A stretch of 64,000 nucleotides of DNA from Thermus tenuipuniceus (GTDB taxonomy: Bacteria > Deinococcota > Deinococci > Deinococcales > Thermaceae): assembly GCF_002964845.1 (NCBI RefSeq), contig NZ_PRDA01000003.1, positions 1 through 64,000 of the forward strand, written 5' to 3'. Position numbers and translations under genes: made by a program. Below the pieces are notes generated by a model, which saw only the letters and a list, made by a program, of their open reading frames with translations, was not told the origin of the DNA and made no database searches. This document shows, piece by piece, positions 28,734-38,110 of the stretch (its first letter is position 1; every line of letters begins with the position of its first letter).

Positions 28734-29498
28734 TTACTTACAGCGCACGTCCTCGCCGAACCACTTCTTGCTGATTTGGGCGTAGGTACCGTCCTTCATC
28801 AGGTCGGCCAGGGCCTGGTTAAGAGCCTGGAGCACGCTCTTGTTGCCCTTGGCCACGGCCATGGCCACCCTTTCCTGGAAGACCAACTCTCCAAGCTGGA
28901 GGGTATTCTCCAGCTTCCGCTCCTTGATGGCCTCCTTGGCCACAAACCGGTCCGTGATCCAGGCGTCCAGGCGGCCCGAGAGGAGGTCCTGAAGGGCATC
29001 GGGGTCCTTCTGGTAGGTGCGGACCTGCTTGATGCCGGGAATCTTCTGAGCAGCTTCCATATAGGTGGTGCCGATCTGCACCCCCACCACCTTGCCCTGA
29101 AGCTCCTTGGCCGTCTTGGGGCCTCCCTTCTTGCTCACGATGATGCCGCCCGTGCAGTAATGGGGGTTAGTGAAGTCCACGGCCTTGGCCCGCTCCTCGG
29201 TTATGCCGTGGGAAGCGATCACAAAGTCAAACCGGCCCTGGTTCAGCTGGATGAGGAGGCTGTCAAAGGCCTGGGTGATCCAGACGGGCTTTAGGCCCAG
29301 CTTCTTGGCGATGGCGTTGCCCAGGTCGATCTCAAAGCCGGTGAGCTGGTTCTTTTCGTTGAAGTAGTTAAAAGGGGGGAAGGCCCCCTCCGTTCCAATG
29401 CGGATCTCCCCCGTCTGCTTGATCTGGTCAAAAGTACGTACCTGCGCTAGGGACAGGCCAAGGACCAGGAAAGCCAACACCGCCAAGGTTCTTTTCAT
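28734..29498 (-). CDS. Polar amino-acid ABC transporter substrate-binding protein
   Basis: The 254-residue family 3 binding protein has a signal peptide ending LGLSLAQV, the motif IGTEGAFPPFNYFNEKNQL-like strand (TGFEIDLGNAIAKKLG follows), and RFDFVIASHGITEERAKAVDF, with the ligand-binding arginine R in ITEERAK. Cysteines at HYCTGG and the C-terminal VRCK may pair. ATG 29498 is preferred to a TTG three codons upstream because GGGAGG lies about 9 nt before it. A TATAAT box at 29526-29531 drives the operon. Confidence 0.93.
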   Translation of the reverse strand: MKRTLAVLAFLVLGLSLAQVRTFDQIKQTGEIRIGTEGAFPPFNYFNEKNQLTGFEIDLGNAIAKKLGLKPVWITQAFDSLLIQLNQGRFDFVIASHGITEERAKAVDFTNPHYCTGGIIVSKKGGPKTAKELQGKVVGVQIGTTYMEAAQKIPGIKQVRTYQKDPDALQDLLSGRLDAWITDRFVAKEAIKERKLENTLQLGELVFQERVAMAVAKGNKSVLQALNQALADLMKDGTYAQISKKWFGEDVRCK

Positions 29499-29525
29499 CG
29501 CGCTCAACCTCCCTTAACGGGGCCG

Positions 29526-29531
29526 ATTATA
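29526..29531 (-). promoter_or_regulatory. -10 box of the amino-acid transporter operon
   Basis: A perfect minus-strand TATAAT preceded by TG lies about 28 nt before the SBP start. The mRNA would carry a short leader with a Shine-Dalgarno site, unlike the leaderless genes nearby. No good -35 match is seen at 17 bp. Confidence 0.6.
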
Positions 29532-29610
29532 CACGGCCAGCCTCTTGCAAGTCCGAAAACCCGAGGCGGAGCCCAGGGCAAGCGCCATCCCCACGGCAAC
29601 GCCGCTTCCG

Positions 29611-32067
29611 TCAGGCCCACCGCACCCATTCCACCCGGCCCGTCACGGGATGCCTGAGGGCCATGCGCACCCCGTAGGCGTAGCTTCCCGGCCGGGAAGG
29701 GCGGTAGGCCACCTCGAACCATCCCGAGGCCTCTTCCATGGGCACCACTTCCAGCCCCCCGCCTGCGCGGCGCACCACCAGCTGGACCTCGAGGAAAGGT
29801 CTTAGGGCCTCCGGCACCTCCCCCTCCAGGTAGGCCCGCGCCCGCAAGGGTTCCCCATTCAAGGTCAAGTCCCCCGGAACCTCCACCCGGAGGGCCAGGC
29901 CATAAAAGGCAGGCAAAGCCTGGTGGAAGGCGCGCAGCACCTCCTGTTCCCCTCTGGCCTTCCCCGCCCACTCCTGCCCCCTTTGGTAAAGGGCCAGGTA
30001 CTCCCGCACCATGCGAGCGGCGCTGAACCTCGGGCCCACGGTGCGGAGGCTCTCGTGGACCATGGAAAGCCACCCCGAGGAGTAGCCCTCGGGCCCCTTG
30101 GCGTAGAAAAGGGGAAGCACCTCCCCCTCCAGCACGTCGTACAGGGCCTGGGCGTCGGCCATGTCCTGGGCTTCCTCGTTCTCGTAGACCCGTTCGTCGC
30201 CGATGGCAAAACCGTTTTTTCCGTTGTAGGCCTCAGCCCACCAGCCGTCCAGGACGCTTAAATTCAAGACCCCGTTCAAAGCCGCCTTCATCCCGCTGGT
30301 GCCCGAGGCCTCCATGGGCCTGCGGGGAGTGTTGAGCCAGACATCGCTGCCGTGGACCAAAACCCGGGCCAGGTACATGTCGTAATCCTCCAGGACCACC
30401 ATGCGGTCCTCGAGGCCGTACTCCTTGATCCTGGCCACCAGCTCCTGGAGGTAAGCCTTGCCGGGTTCATCCTTGGGATGAGCCTTGCCTGCAAAGACGA
30501 ACTGTACCGGATAGGGCCCCTGGAGGATGCGGAGGAGGCGCTCGGGATCCTTGAACAGCAACACGGCCCGCTTATAGGTGGCGAAGCGGCGGGCGAAGCC
30601 GACGGTAAGGGCCTCCGGGTCCAGGATGCGCTCCGCCTGGCGGAGGCGGCTTGGGCTCTCCCCGTTTCGACGGCGTTGCTCGTAGAGGCGGGAGCGCACC
30701 TCCCGCACCAGCTCGGCCCTGAGGTCCCGGTGGATGCGCCAAAACTCCTCCCCCAACCCCTCCACCCTCCAGGTGGCGGGGTTCTCAGGATGCCGCAGCC
30801 AGTCAGGACCAAACACCTCCGCGTAATGGCGGCGGAGCCTGGGGTGGAGGAAGGTCCAGGTGTGGACCCCGTTGGTGATGTGGCCGATGGGCACCTCCTC
30901 CCGCAAAAGCTCCGGCCAGAGATGGTGGAACATCTCCCGGGAAACCTCCCCGTGAAGGCGGGAAACCCCACCCGCCTGGGCGCTGGTCCTAAGGGCCAGG
31001 TTGGACATGGAAAAGACCTTGCCCCAGGGCTTCTCCTCGAGGCCTAGGGCGAAAAAGCCCTCCTTGTCCACGCCCAGCTTTTCCCAGAAACCCAAGAGGT
31101 ACCGTTGCACCAGTTCCAAAGGAAAGGCGTCGTGCCCCGCAGGCACCGGGGTGTGAGTGGTGAAAAGGGCCCCGGCCCGGGCCAGTTCCAAAGCGACCGG
31201 GAAGGTGTACCCCTCGGCCACCAGCTCCTGCACTCTCTCCAGGCCCAGGAAGGCCGAGTGCCCTTCGTTCATGTGGAAGACCTGGGGGTTAAACCCCAAG
31301 GCCCGTAGTAGCCTGATTCCCCCGATCCCCAAGACCATCTCCTGCTGGATGCGCATCTCCAGACCGGGAGCGTAAAGCCTGGCGGTGATGGCCCGATCCT
31401 CCGGGGCATTTTCCGGAAGATCGGCGGTCAGGAGGTATACGGGCACGGCACCCACCTGCACCCGGAAGGCCCCAAGCCACACCGTACGCCCGGGAAGCTC
31501 CACCCCCACCCTTAAGGGATGACCCTCCCGGTCCTGCACGGGCAGAAGGGGTAGCTCTTCCGGATGCAGGGTTTCGTACACCTCCACCTGGGCTCCCTCT
31601 GGGGAAAGGCGCTGGTGGAAATAACCCTCGTGGTAGAAGATCCCTACCCCCACCAGGTCCAGGCCCAGGTCGCTGGCCGCCTTGATGTGATCCCCGGCCA
31701 ACACCCCAAGTCCCCCCGCATAGATGGGCAAGGAACTATGGAAGCCGTATTCCGCGGAGAAGTAGGCGGTGAGAGGCCCTTGCTTTACCTCCCGTTCCTT
31801 GAGGTAGGCCTCCAAGGCCGCCACCACCGCCTGGACCCGGGCGGGATAGGTGCTTCCCGCCAGGGCCTCGAGGCGGGCGGGGTCCACCTCCAGGAGCAAC
31901 TTGACCGGGTTGCCGCGGAAACGCTTCCAAAGCGAGGAATCAATCTCCTGGAAAAGCTCTGCCGCCTCCGGATTCCAACTCCACCACAGGTTATAGGCCA
32001 GCTTCCTCAGACCCCTAAGGGCCTCGGGAAGCTCGGGCATGGCAGTAAGGCGCCCCAGTACCCTCAT
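29611..32067 (-). CDS. glgP: Alpha-glucan phosphorylase (GT35)
   Basis: The 818-residue enzyme splits alpha-1,4-glucans with phosphate to glucose-1-phosphate in the cytosol. Landmarks are LAYNLWWSWNPEAAELF near the start, YFSAEYGFHSSLPIYAGGLG (split: GLGVLAGDHIKAASDLG follows), HTPVPAGHDAF, GHITNGVHTWTF and the pyridoxal-phosphate site SGTSGMKAALNGVLNLS. It is the short Thermus/archaeal-type phosphorylase with a C-terminal beta-domain. ATG 32067 is chosen because a TATAAT lies 7 nt upstream (leaderless); M at residue 10 is an alternative. Confidence 0.95.
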   Translation of the reverse strand: MRVLGRLTAMPELPEALRGLRKLAYNLWWSWNPEAAELFQEIDSSLWKRFRGNPVKLLLEVDPARLEALAGSTYPARVQAVVAALEAYLKEREVKQGPLTAYFSAEYGFHSSLPIYAGGLGVLAGDHIKAASDLGLDLVGVGIFYHEGYFHQRLSPEGAQVEVYETLHPEELPLLPVQDREGHPLRVGVELPGRTVWLGAFRVQVGAVPVYLLTADLPENAPEDRAITARLYAPGLEMRIQQEMVLGIGGIRLLRALGFNPQVFHMNEGHSAFLGLERVQELVAEGYTFPVALELARAGALFTTHTPVPAGHDAFPLELVQRYLLGFWEKLGVDKEGFFALGLEEKPWGKVFSMSNLALRTSAQAGGVSRLHGEVSREMFHHLWPELLREEVPIGHITNGVHTWTFLHPRLRRHYAEVFGPDWLRHPENPATWRVEGLGEEFWRIHRDLRAELVREVRSRLYEQRRRNGESPSRLRQAERILDPEALTVGFARRFATYKRAVLLFKDPERLLRILQGPYPVQFVFAGKAHPKDEPGKAYLQELVARIKEYGLEDRMVVLEDYDMYLARVLVHGSDVWLNTPRRPMEASGTSGMKAALNGVLNLSVLDGWWAEAYNGKNGFAIGDERVYENEEAQDMADAQALYDVLEGEVLPLFYAKGPEGYSSGWLSMVHESLRTVGPRFSAARMVREYLALYQRGQEWAGKARGEQEVLRAFHQALPAFYGLALRVEVPGDLTLNGEPLRARAYLEGEVPEALRPFLEVQLVVRRAGGGLEVVPMEEASGWFEVAYRPSRPGSYAYGVRMALRHPVTGRVEWVRWA

Positions 32068-32074
32068 GGGGTGG

Positions 32075-32080
32075 ATTATA
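32075..32080 (-). promoter_or_regulatory. -10 box for leaderless glgP mRNA
   Basis: Minus-strand TATAAT ends 7 nt before the glgP ATG, overlapping the end of the potassium transporter gene region. This spacing puts the transcription start at or beside the start codon. No convincing -35 is visible. Confidence 0.6.
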
Positions 32081-32084
32081 CCCT

Positions 32085-33557
32085 TCACCGAAGCCGCCGC
32101 CAGAGCTCCGGGCTGAAGAGGAGGACCACGGGAAGGATCTCTATCCGCCCCGCCCACATCTGGAAGATGAGGACCACCTTGGAAACAGGATGGAGTTCCG
32201 CATAGGAACCCATGGGGCCCACCGTCTCGAGCCCCGGCCCGATGTTGCCGATGGCCTGGGCGCTGGCGGTAAAGGCCTCCACAAAACTCCCCTCCAAAAG
32301 CGCCAGGGTCAGGGTGCCGAAGCCGAAAAGAAGGGTGTAAAGAAAGATGAAAACGGAAACTTGCCGCAAGGCCTCCTCGGAAACCACCCGCTGTCCCAGG
32401 CGCAGGGGAAGGACCGCCCTGGGGTGGAGGGTGCGGGTGATCTCCCGCCTAAGAAGCCCAAAGAGCAAAAGCCAGCGCACCACCTTGATGCCCCCCGCCC
32501 CCGAACCCGCACTGCCCCCCACGAACATGAGGATCACCAGGATGGCCTGGGCCGGCACCACCCACTGAGCAAAGTCCACGCTGGCAAAACCCGTGGTGGT
32601 CACGATGGAGATCACCTGAAAGAAGGCGTGGCGGAGGCTGGCCTCGAGGCCATACATGTGGTGGGTGTAGAGGTAAAGGGAAAGCAGTAAGCTCGCAAGG
32701 AGCACCAGAAAAGCATAGGCCCGGAACTCCGCATCCCTAAGGAGGGGTTTGACCTCCCGCCCAAAGAAAAGGCGGTACTGCAACAGAAAGTTCACCCCCG
32801 CCAGGAACATGAAGAAGCTACCCAGCCACTGGGCCAGGGGGGGGTAGGCGGCAAAGCTTTGCGGGTTCGGGCTGAACCCTCCCGCCGGGGTGGTGGTGAG
32901 GGCGTTGGCCAAGGCCTCAAAGACGGGTACGCCCGCCCACCAGTAGGACAGGAAGGCCAAGGCGGTCAGGGTCAGGTACACGCGCAAGACCGCCTGGGCG
33001 GTGTGCCGTAGCCTGGGCGTAAGCCTCTCCTTCTCCACCCCCGTGCTCTCGGCGAAAAAGGCCTGGCGGCCCGCCACCTGAAGCTGGGGAAAGACCACCA
33101 GGAAGAGCACCACGATGCCGATACCCCCCATCCACTGAGTGAAACTTCTCCAGAGAAATAGGCTCTTGCCAAACTGCCCGAAATCCGAAAGCACCGTGGC
33201 CCCGGTGGTGGTAAAGCCGGAAACCGCTTCAAAAAGAGCGTCCAGGTAGTCCAGCCCCCCCGAGATCCAGTAGGGTATGGCCCCCAGGGCGGGCACCAAA
33301 AGCCAAAGCAGGGCCACGGCGGCGAAGACCTCCGCCCGGTGCGGCTGGGCCTCCGCATGCCCCACCCCCTGCAGGGCCTTGCCCAACCCCACCCCCAGCA
33401 CCGCCCCCAGAAGAAACCCTCGGGCGTCCTCCCCCCAGCCCAGGGCCAGGAGGGCGAAGGCCAGCATGAGAAGGCCAAAGCCCTGGTAGGTAAGGCCCAG
33501 GAGGTAGAGGCTGGAGCGAAACCCCTGCCTAGCCGACGACACGGGCCACGGCTTCAT
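32085..33557 (-). CDS. Potassium uptake membrane protein TrkH/KtrB
   Basis: The 490-residue protein has four membrane-pore-membrane repeats typical of SKT potassium channels, with filter-loop segments such as AVSGFTTTGATVLSDF, ANALTTTPAGGFSPN, SIVTTTGFASVDF and SAQAIGNIGPGLETVG, each giving the selectivity-filter glycine. It works with the NAD-binding regulator encoded just upstream (33529-34866), overlapping it by 29 bases. ATG 33557 is supported by GGGAGGTGGCGG directly before it. Confidence 0.93.
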   Translation of the reverse strand: MKPWPVSSARQGFRSSLYLLGLTYQGFGLLMLAFALLALGWGEDARGFLLGAVLGVGLGKALQGVGHAEAQPHRAEVFAAVALLWLLVPALGAIPYWISGGLDYLDALFEAVSGFTTTGATVLSDFGQFGKSLFLWRSFTQWMGGIGIVVLFLVVFPQLQVAGRQAFFAESTGVEKERLTPRLRHTAQAVLRVYLTLTALAFLSYWWAGVPVFEALANALTTTPAGGFSPNPQSFAAYPPLAQWLGSFFMFLAGVNFLLQYRLFFGREVKPLLRDAEFRAYAFLVLLASLLLSLYLYTHHMYGLEASLRHAFFQVISIVTTTGFASVDFAQWVVPAQAILVILMFVGGSAGSGAGGIKVVRWLLLFGLLRREITRTLHPRAVLPLRLGQRVVSEEALRQVSVFIFLYTLLFGFGTLTLALLEGSFVEAFTASAQAIGNIGPGLETVGPMGSYAELHPVSKVVLIFQMWAGRIEILPVVLLFSPELWRRLR

Positions 33558-34866
33558 CCGCCACCTCCCGGGCCACCACCAAAAAGAGCCGGTCGTTGGG
33601 CAGGGCCTCGAGGCCCTCGCGGTAGAGCATCACCCGATGGTCCCGCTCCAGGGCCACCGGTGCCACCTGGGGCGTGGCCAGGGTGCTCAGGTACCGGGGC
33701 CTGAAGTTCTCCGGAAGCTCCACCTCCAGTAGCTCGATGTTCTCGTCCATGGTGGACACATGCTCCACGTTCTCGGGTCCCAGGTAGTCCAAGACCGCCC
33801 GCACCGCCGCCTGGCGGGGGGTGAGGGGCAGGTCTATGCCCACCTGCTCAAAGAGCCTGCGGGTTTCCGAGCGGGACACCCGGGTGATCACCTTACCCAC
33901 CCCAAGCTGCTTGGCCAGGAGGGAGGCCAGGAGGTTCTTCTCGTCGTTATCGGTTACCGCCACCACCGCATCGGCCTCCTGCAATCCCTCCGCCTCCAGA
34001 AGCTCCAGGTCGGTACCATCCCCTTGGATGATGAGGGCACCGGGAAGCTCCTGGGAAAGCCACTCGCACCGCTCGCGGCTGGGCTCGATGATCACCACCT
34101 CGAGGCGCCGCCTTAAAAGCTCCTGGGCCACCATGAAACCCACGTTGCCCCCACCGATGACCATCACCCTACGCACGCCCCGCCCCGTGGCGAAATAGGC
34201 TTCCAGCTCAGGGAAAGCCCGTAAGGTGGTCATGAAGAGGATTTTGTCCCCAGGCTCCAGGATGACCTCGGGGTACCCGGGGTGGGCAAAGCTCCAAAAG
34301 GCCCCCTCCCGCACCACCCCCACCACCAAGACCCCCTCGGGCCAGGGAAGCTCAGCGAGAAGCCGATGGGCGTAGGGGCCACCCTCCTTTACCCGGTACT
34401 CCACAAAGCGGAGCCGTCCCTCCGCCAGCACCTCGGTGTCCACAGCCCCGGGGACCAGGATCACCTCCACAATCTCCCGGGCCATGGCCCTTTGCGGCCA
34501 GAGGACCTTGTCGATGCGGGTACCCAGGATCTCGGCGGTGCGGGGGTCGGTGAGCACATCCACATACCCGCCCTTGCCCACAAAGCAGAGGGTTTCCTTG
34601 GCCCCCAGGCCCTTGGCGAGAAGGGAGGCCAGGAGGTTCACCTCGTCGGAATCCGTGCTGGCGATGAAGAGGTCCGCCCGGTCCACCCCCGCCTCCCTCA
34701 GGGCATCGGGATCCGTGGCCCCGCCCACCACCACCTTCACGTCCAGATGGGCAAACCGTTCCTTGGCCTGGGGGTTGCGGTCAAGAACCACCACCTCATG
34801 GGCTTTTTCCAGGGTGCGGGCCAGCTCCCCGCCCACCTCCCCGCCCCCGGCGATGACGATGTACAT
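33529..34866 (-). CDS. trkA: Potassium uptake regulatory protein TrkA
   Basis: The 445-residue protein contains two RCK units: Rossmann motifs MYIVIAGGGEVGGELARTL (1-19) and VMVIGGGNVGFMVAQELL (about 234-251), each followed by a small RCK_C domain. It binds NAD(H) or ATP on the cytosolic side and gates the TrkH channel encoded immediately downstream. A TAGGAT box lies 9 nt before the ATG at the end of rimO, so a separate leaderless start is possible besides readthrough from rimO, whose stop is 12 bases upstream. Confidence 0.93.
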   Translation of the reverse strand: MYIVIAGGGEVGGELARTLEKAHEVVVLDRNPQAKERFAHLDVKVVVGGATDPDALREAGVDRADLFIASTDSDEVNLLASLLAKGLGAKETLCFVGKGGYVDVLTDPRTAEILGTRIDKVLWPQRAMAREIVEVILVPGAVDTEVLAEGRLRFVEYRVKEGGPYAHRLLAELPWPEGVLVVGVVREGAFWSFAHPGYPEVILEPGDKILFMTTLRAFPELEAYFATGRGVRRVMVIGGGNVGFMVAQELLRRRLEVVIIEPSRERCEWLSQELPGALIIQGDGTDLELLEAEGLQEADAVVAVTDNDEKNLLASLLAKQLGVGKVITRVSRSETRRLFEQVGIDLPLTPRQAAVRAVLDYLGPENVEHVSTMDENIELLEVELPENFRPRYLSTLATPQVAPVALERDHRVMLYREGLEALPNDRLFLVVAREVADEAVARVVG

Positions 34867-34878
34867 ACCGCCCCTATC

Positions 34879-36183
34879 CTAAACCTGGACCCCGTGGAGG
34901 TCGTAGGTGTCGGCCCGGGTGATGCGAACTTGGATCCTCTCCCCCACCCGAGCCGTGCCATCGGTTTCCACGTAGACCAAGCCGTCTATGCCGGGCGAAT
35001 CCCGGTAGCTCCGGCCCAGGGCCAGGCCGGGCTCCGGGAGGTCGTCTATCAGGACCTCGAGGATCTTGCCCACGAAGCTTTGGTTCTTTCGCAGGCTGAT
35101 TTCCGCCTGCACCTCCATGAGCCTGGCCTTCCGCTCCTCCTTGACCTCCTCGGGCACATGGCCCGCAAGGGCGTTGGCCTCGGCCCCCTCCACCGGGGAG
35201 TAGGTGAAGACCCCCACCCGGTCCAGCTCCGCCTCCTGCAAGAAGTCCAGGAGGATCTGGAAGTCCTCCTCCGTTTCCCCGGGGAAGCCCACGATGAAGC
35301 TGGAGCGGATGGCGAGCCCCGGCACCACCTCCCGCCAGGCCTTTAGGGTCTTCAGGTGGCTTTGGTACCCCCCCGGACGGCGCATGAGGCGGAGGATTCT
35401 TTCGGAAGCGTGCTGGAGGGGCACATCCAGGTAGGGAAGCACCTTGCCCTCGGCCATGAGGGGAAGAAGCTCCCGCACGTGAGGGTAGGGGTAGACATAG
35501 TGAAGCCGTATCCAGGCTCCAAGCTCCGCCATGTGGGTAAGGAGGTCCTTGAGCTCCGCCTTCACCAGGCGGTCTCCCCAAAAGCTTTCCCGGTGGCGGA
35601 GGTCCACCCCGTAGGCGGAGAGGTCCTGGGCGATGAGGAGAAGCTCCCGGGTGCCGGTGGCCACCAGCCGGGCGGCCTCCGCCAGGACCTCCCCGGCGTC
35701 GCGGGAGCGCAAACCTCCCCTGAGCTTGGGGATGATGCAAAAGCTACAGCGGTGGTCGCATCCCTCGGAAAACTTCAGGTAGGCGTAGTGCCGGGGAGTG
35801 AGCTTCACCTGGGGCGGGATGAGGTCCAAAAGAGGGTTGCGGGGTGCGGGAAGCACCTCCTGCACGGCCTGCAAAACCTGCTCCACCTCCCCTGGGCCGG
35901 TGACTTCCAGCACATTGGGGTACCTTTCCCGGATCACCTCGGGCCTGGCCCCCAGGCATCCCGTCACCACCACCTTGCCGTTTTCCCGCAAGGCCTCCCC
36001 GATGGCCTCCAGGCTCTCCTCAATGGCCGGGGTGATGAAGCCACAGGTGTTCACCACCACCAGCTCTGCCTCCTCGTAGGTGGCACTGGTTTCGTAGCCG
36101 AGGGCCTTCAGCCGGGAAAGGATCTGTTCCGAGTCCACGAGGGCCTTGGGGCAGCCCAGGCTCACAAAGCCGATCTTTGCCAT
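34879..36183 (-). CDS. rimO: Ribosomal protein S12 methylthiotransferase RimO
   Basis: The 434-residue radical-SAM enzyme adds a methylthio group to the conserved aspartate of ribosomal protein S12. The MTTase domain has cysteines 11, 47 and 76 ([10 protein letters not shown] is the RimO rather than MiaB form), the radical-SAM cluster is C142-C146-C149 (CDHRCSFC), and a TRAM domain follows at the C-terminus. GGAGGT precedes the ATG. The 90-base leader upstream contains a palindrome related to the repeat in deoC. Confidence 0.96.
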   Translation of the reverse strand: MAKIGFVSLGCPKALVDSEQILSRLKALGYETSATYEEAELVVVNTCGFITPAIEESLEAIGEALRENGKVVVTGCLGARPEVIRERYPNVLEVTGPGEVEQVLQAVQEVLPAPRNPLLDLIPPQVKLTPRHYAYLKFSEGCDHRCSFCIIPKLRGGLRSRDAGEVLAEAARLVATGTRELLLIAQDLSAYGVDLRHRESFWGDRLVKAELKDLLTHMAELGAWIRLHYVYPYPHVRELLPLMAEGKVLPYLDVPLQHASERILRLMRRPGGYQSHLKTLKAWREVVPGLAIRSSFIVGFPGETEEDFQILLDFLQEAELDRVGVFTYSPVEGAEANALAGHVPEEVKEERKARLMEVQAEISLRKNQSFVGKILEVLIDDLPEPGLALGRSYRDSPGIDGLVYVETDGTARVGERIQVRITRADTYDLHGVQV

Positions 36184-36200
36184 AGACCTCCAGGAGTCCC

Positions 36201-36224
36201 TTCAGCCCGACGGGCTATCCTCGG
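36201..36224. repeat. Palindromic element in the rimO leader
   Basis: The bases TTCAGCCCGACGGGCTATCC contain the perfect inverted repeat AGCCCG/CGGGCT and match the flanks and stem of the deoC repeat units (TCAGCCC ... GGGCTATC). It lies between the probable rimO promoter (minus-strand TATACT near 36240) and the rimO ATG, so it would fold in the mRNA leader. Confidence 0.4.
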
Positions 36225-36273
36225 GGCTCCGACGCACCAGTATAGCCCCCTTCCCGCCTCCCTGCGAGGAGCA

Positions 36274-37149
36274 TTAAGGGGTTTCAAAGCGACGAGTGAG
36301 AGGCTTTCCCGGCTCCCCCAAGGGGCCCAGGTCCTTGCCGTCCAGAAAAACCCGCACCGCCCCAGGGTTCCCGGAGCGCACCTCCACGGGCAGATCAAAG
36401 CTGAGCTCCGCCCCCACCTCGGGGATACCCTCGTACAGGCGCTTCTCCCCCTGGGTGACCCTGAGCCAGCTCCGGCCCTCGAGGCGCAGCACCAGCTTCC
36501 CCGGGGAAACTTCCGGTTGGGAACTGCTAGAGGCGGGCGCAGACGAAGGCTTGGGAACCAGACGGTAACTTAAGGAGAGGTCCCGGTCCAGGTTCACCTC
36601 CTCCTCCACCGGCTCATACCCCGGAAGCTCCAGCCTGAGAAGGCGCCTGCCTCCTTCCAGGGGTGGCGAGGCTAAGGGCGTCTGGCCTAGGTAGAAGCCA
36701 TCCAGGTACACCCGGGCTCCAGGGGGCTCGCTTACCACCCGAAGCCCATAGCGCTCCGGAGGCTTGGGCGGGGGCTCAAGGGGCAAGCTCACCGTCTGCA
36801 CGGGTGCCGGACGCAGGACCAGGTAGGCCCCATACCCCAAGGCCCCCAAAAGGGCCAAGGCCAGCAAAAGCAACCAGGGGAAAGGGCGCCGGGAAGGCGG
36901 CGGGGGTGGGGGCGAAAAGGTGGGGGCCAAGGGATAAAGGGCCAGAAGGGGCTCGGGATCCAGCCCCAGGAGAAGGGCGTAGCGCCGGAGGTATCCCCGG
37001 GTCAAGGCTGGCTCGGGAAGCTCCTCAAAACGGCAGGCCTCGAGGGTCTCCAGCACCTTGGCCTTCAAGGCCAACCGCGCCGCCGCCTCCTTAAGGGAAA
37101 GCCCCTTCTCCTCCCGGGCCCGCCTTAACCTTTCCCCCAGTTCGCACAC
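36274..37149 (-). CDS. RodZ-like HTH / membrane / PEGA-domain protein
   Basis: The 291-residue protein has a cytosolic helix-turn-helix of the RodZ type (ELGERLRRAREEKGLSLKEA, 3-22, with the tail LTRGYLRRYALLLGLDPEPL), one membrane span (about 88-111: PFPWLLLLALALLGALGYG), a periplasmic PEGA domain (GARVYLDGFYLGQTPL, about 144-159) and a DUF4115-like C-terminus. RodZ links MreB to the cell-wall elongation machinery; the PEGA insertion is unusual. Start is GTG 37149, supported by a TAGAAT box 6 nt upstream overlapping the psuG stop. Confidence 0.8.
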   Translation of the reverse strand: MCELGERLRRAREEKGLSLKEAAARLALKAKVLETLEACRFEELPEPALTRGYLRRYALLLGLDPEPLLALYPLAPTFSPPPPPPSRRPFPWLLLLALALLGALGYGAYLVLRPAPVQTVSLPLEPPPKPPERYGLRVVSEPPGARVYLDGFYLGQTPLASPPLEGGRRLLRLELPGYEPVEEEVNLDRDLSLSYRLVPKPSSAPASSSSQPEVSPGKLVLRLEGRSWLRVTQGEKRLYEGIPEVGAELSFDLPVEVRSGNPGAVRVFLDGKDLGPLGEPGKPLTRRFETP

Positions 37150-37153
37150 AAGG

Positions 37154-37999
37154 CTATTCTAGCCCGGCAAAGGCCAGGGCCACCCGGGCCGCCAGGCGGG
37201 CGTTTTCCAGGAGAAGCCTCTCGTTGACCCGGTCGGTCTCCCCTTGGGAAAGCTCGGAAAGGCGCCTCAGGAGGTAAGGGGTGAGGGCCTTGCCAAACAC
37301 CCCTTCCCTGGCCGCTTGGTGGTTGGCCTCCTCCACCCAAAGGGCCACCTCTTCGTAGGGCAGGCCCTGGGACACCGGGTTCACCAGGAGGACTGCCCCT
37401 AGGCCCAGCTCCCGGGACTTGCGGAGGATCAAGGCAGCCTCGAGGGGGGTTTCCACCCGGGCGGGCACGGGGAAGGGGGAAGAGGGGGAAAAGAAGGCGG
37501 GCAAGCGGTCCGTGCGGTAGCCCACCACGGAAACCCCCAGGGTCTCCAGACGCTCCAGGGTGGCCCTCAGGTCCAGGATGGCCTTGGGCCCGGAGGAAAC
37601 CACCAGGATGGGGGTGCGGGCAAGGGCCAAGAGATCGGCGCTCTCATCAAAGGGCTCGGGATGCACCCCCCCGATCCCCCCGGTGGCGAAGACCGCGATC
37701 CCGTGGCGGTGGGCCAGGTGGACCGTGGCCGCCACCGTGGTCCCGGCGCTTTTCTTCTGAACCAAGAGGGCGGGCAGGTTCCAGAGGCTCGCCTTCTCCG
37801 CACCCCCCTGGGCCAAGGCCTCCATCTCCTCCGGGGAAAGGCCGAGGCGCACCTCTCCCCGCACCAGGGCGATGGTCTTGGGGATGGCCCCTTCGGCCCG
37901 CACCGCTTCCTCCAGGGCTTTAGCGGTGCGCAGGTTCAGGGGGTAGGGCAACCCATGGGTCAGCAGCGCGGACTCCAGGGCCACCAACGCTTCCGCCAT
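37154..37999 (-). CDS. psuG: Pseudouridine-5'-phosphate glycosidase
   Basis: The 281-residue enzyme splits pseudouridine 5'-phosphate reversibly to uracil and ribose 5-phosphate. Family motifs are ALESALLTHGLPYP near the N-terminus, GAIPKTIALVRGEVRLGL, KKSAGTTVAATVHLAHRHGI (catalytic lysine region), FATGGIGGVH and the C-terminal TPYLLRRLSELSQG. A pseudouridine kinase gene is not adjacent. A TATTCT box 6 nt before the ATG suggests leaderless expression. Confidence 0.94.
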   Translation of the reverse strand: MAEALVALESALLTHGLPYPLNLRTAKALEEAVRAEGAIPKTIALVRGEVRLGLSPEEMEALAQGGAEKASLWNLPALLVQKKSAGTTVAATVHLAHRHGIAVFATGGIGGVHPEPFDESADLLALARTPILVVSSGPKAILDLRATLERLETLGVSVVGYRTDRLPAFFSPSSPFPVPARVETPLEAALILRKSRELGLGAVLLVNPVSQGLPYEEVALWVEEANHQAAREGVFGKALTPYLLRRLSELSQGETDRVNERLLLENARLAARVALAFAGLE

Positions 38000-38110
38000 G
38001 GGGGAAGAATACCACGCCTCATACCCTTTCCTCCTTGTTTTCTCTAAGCCCCAACGAGATGACGCCCGCCGGAGGTCCTTTCCGGGGGCGCAAGCCAGGG
38101 TGGGGTGGTA

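Noticed and set aside
32965-32980. GTCAG repeats inside the TrkH gene as another Pho-type site
   Set aside because: The two copies are 6 bp apart rather than 11 and there is no -10 at the required spacing.
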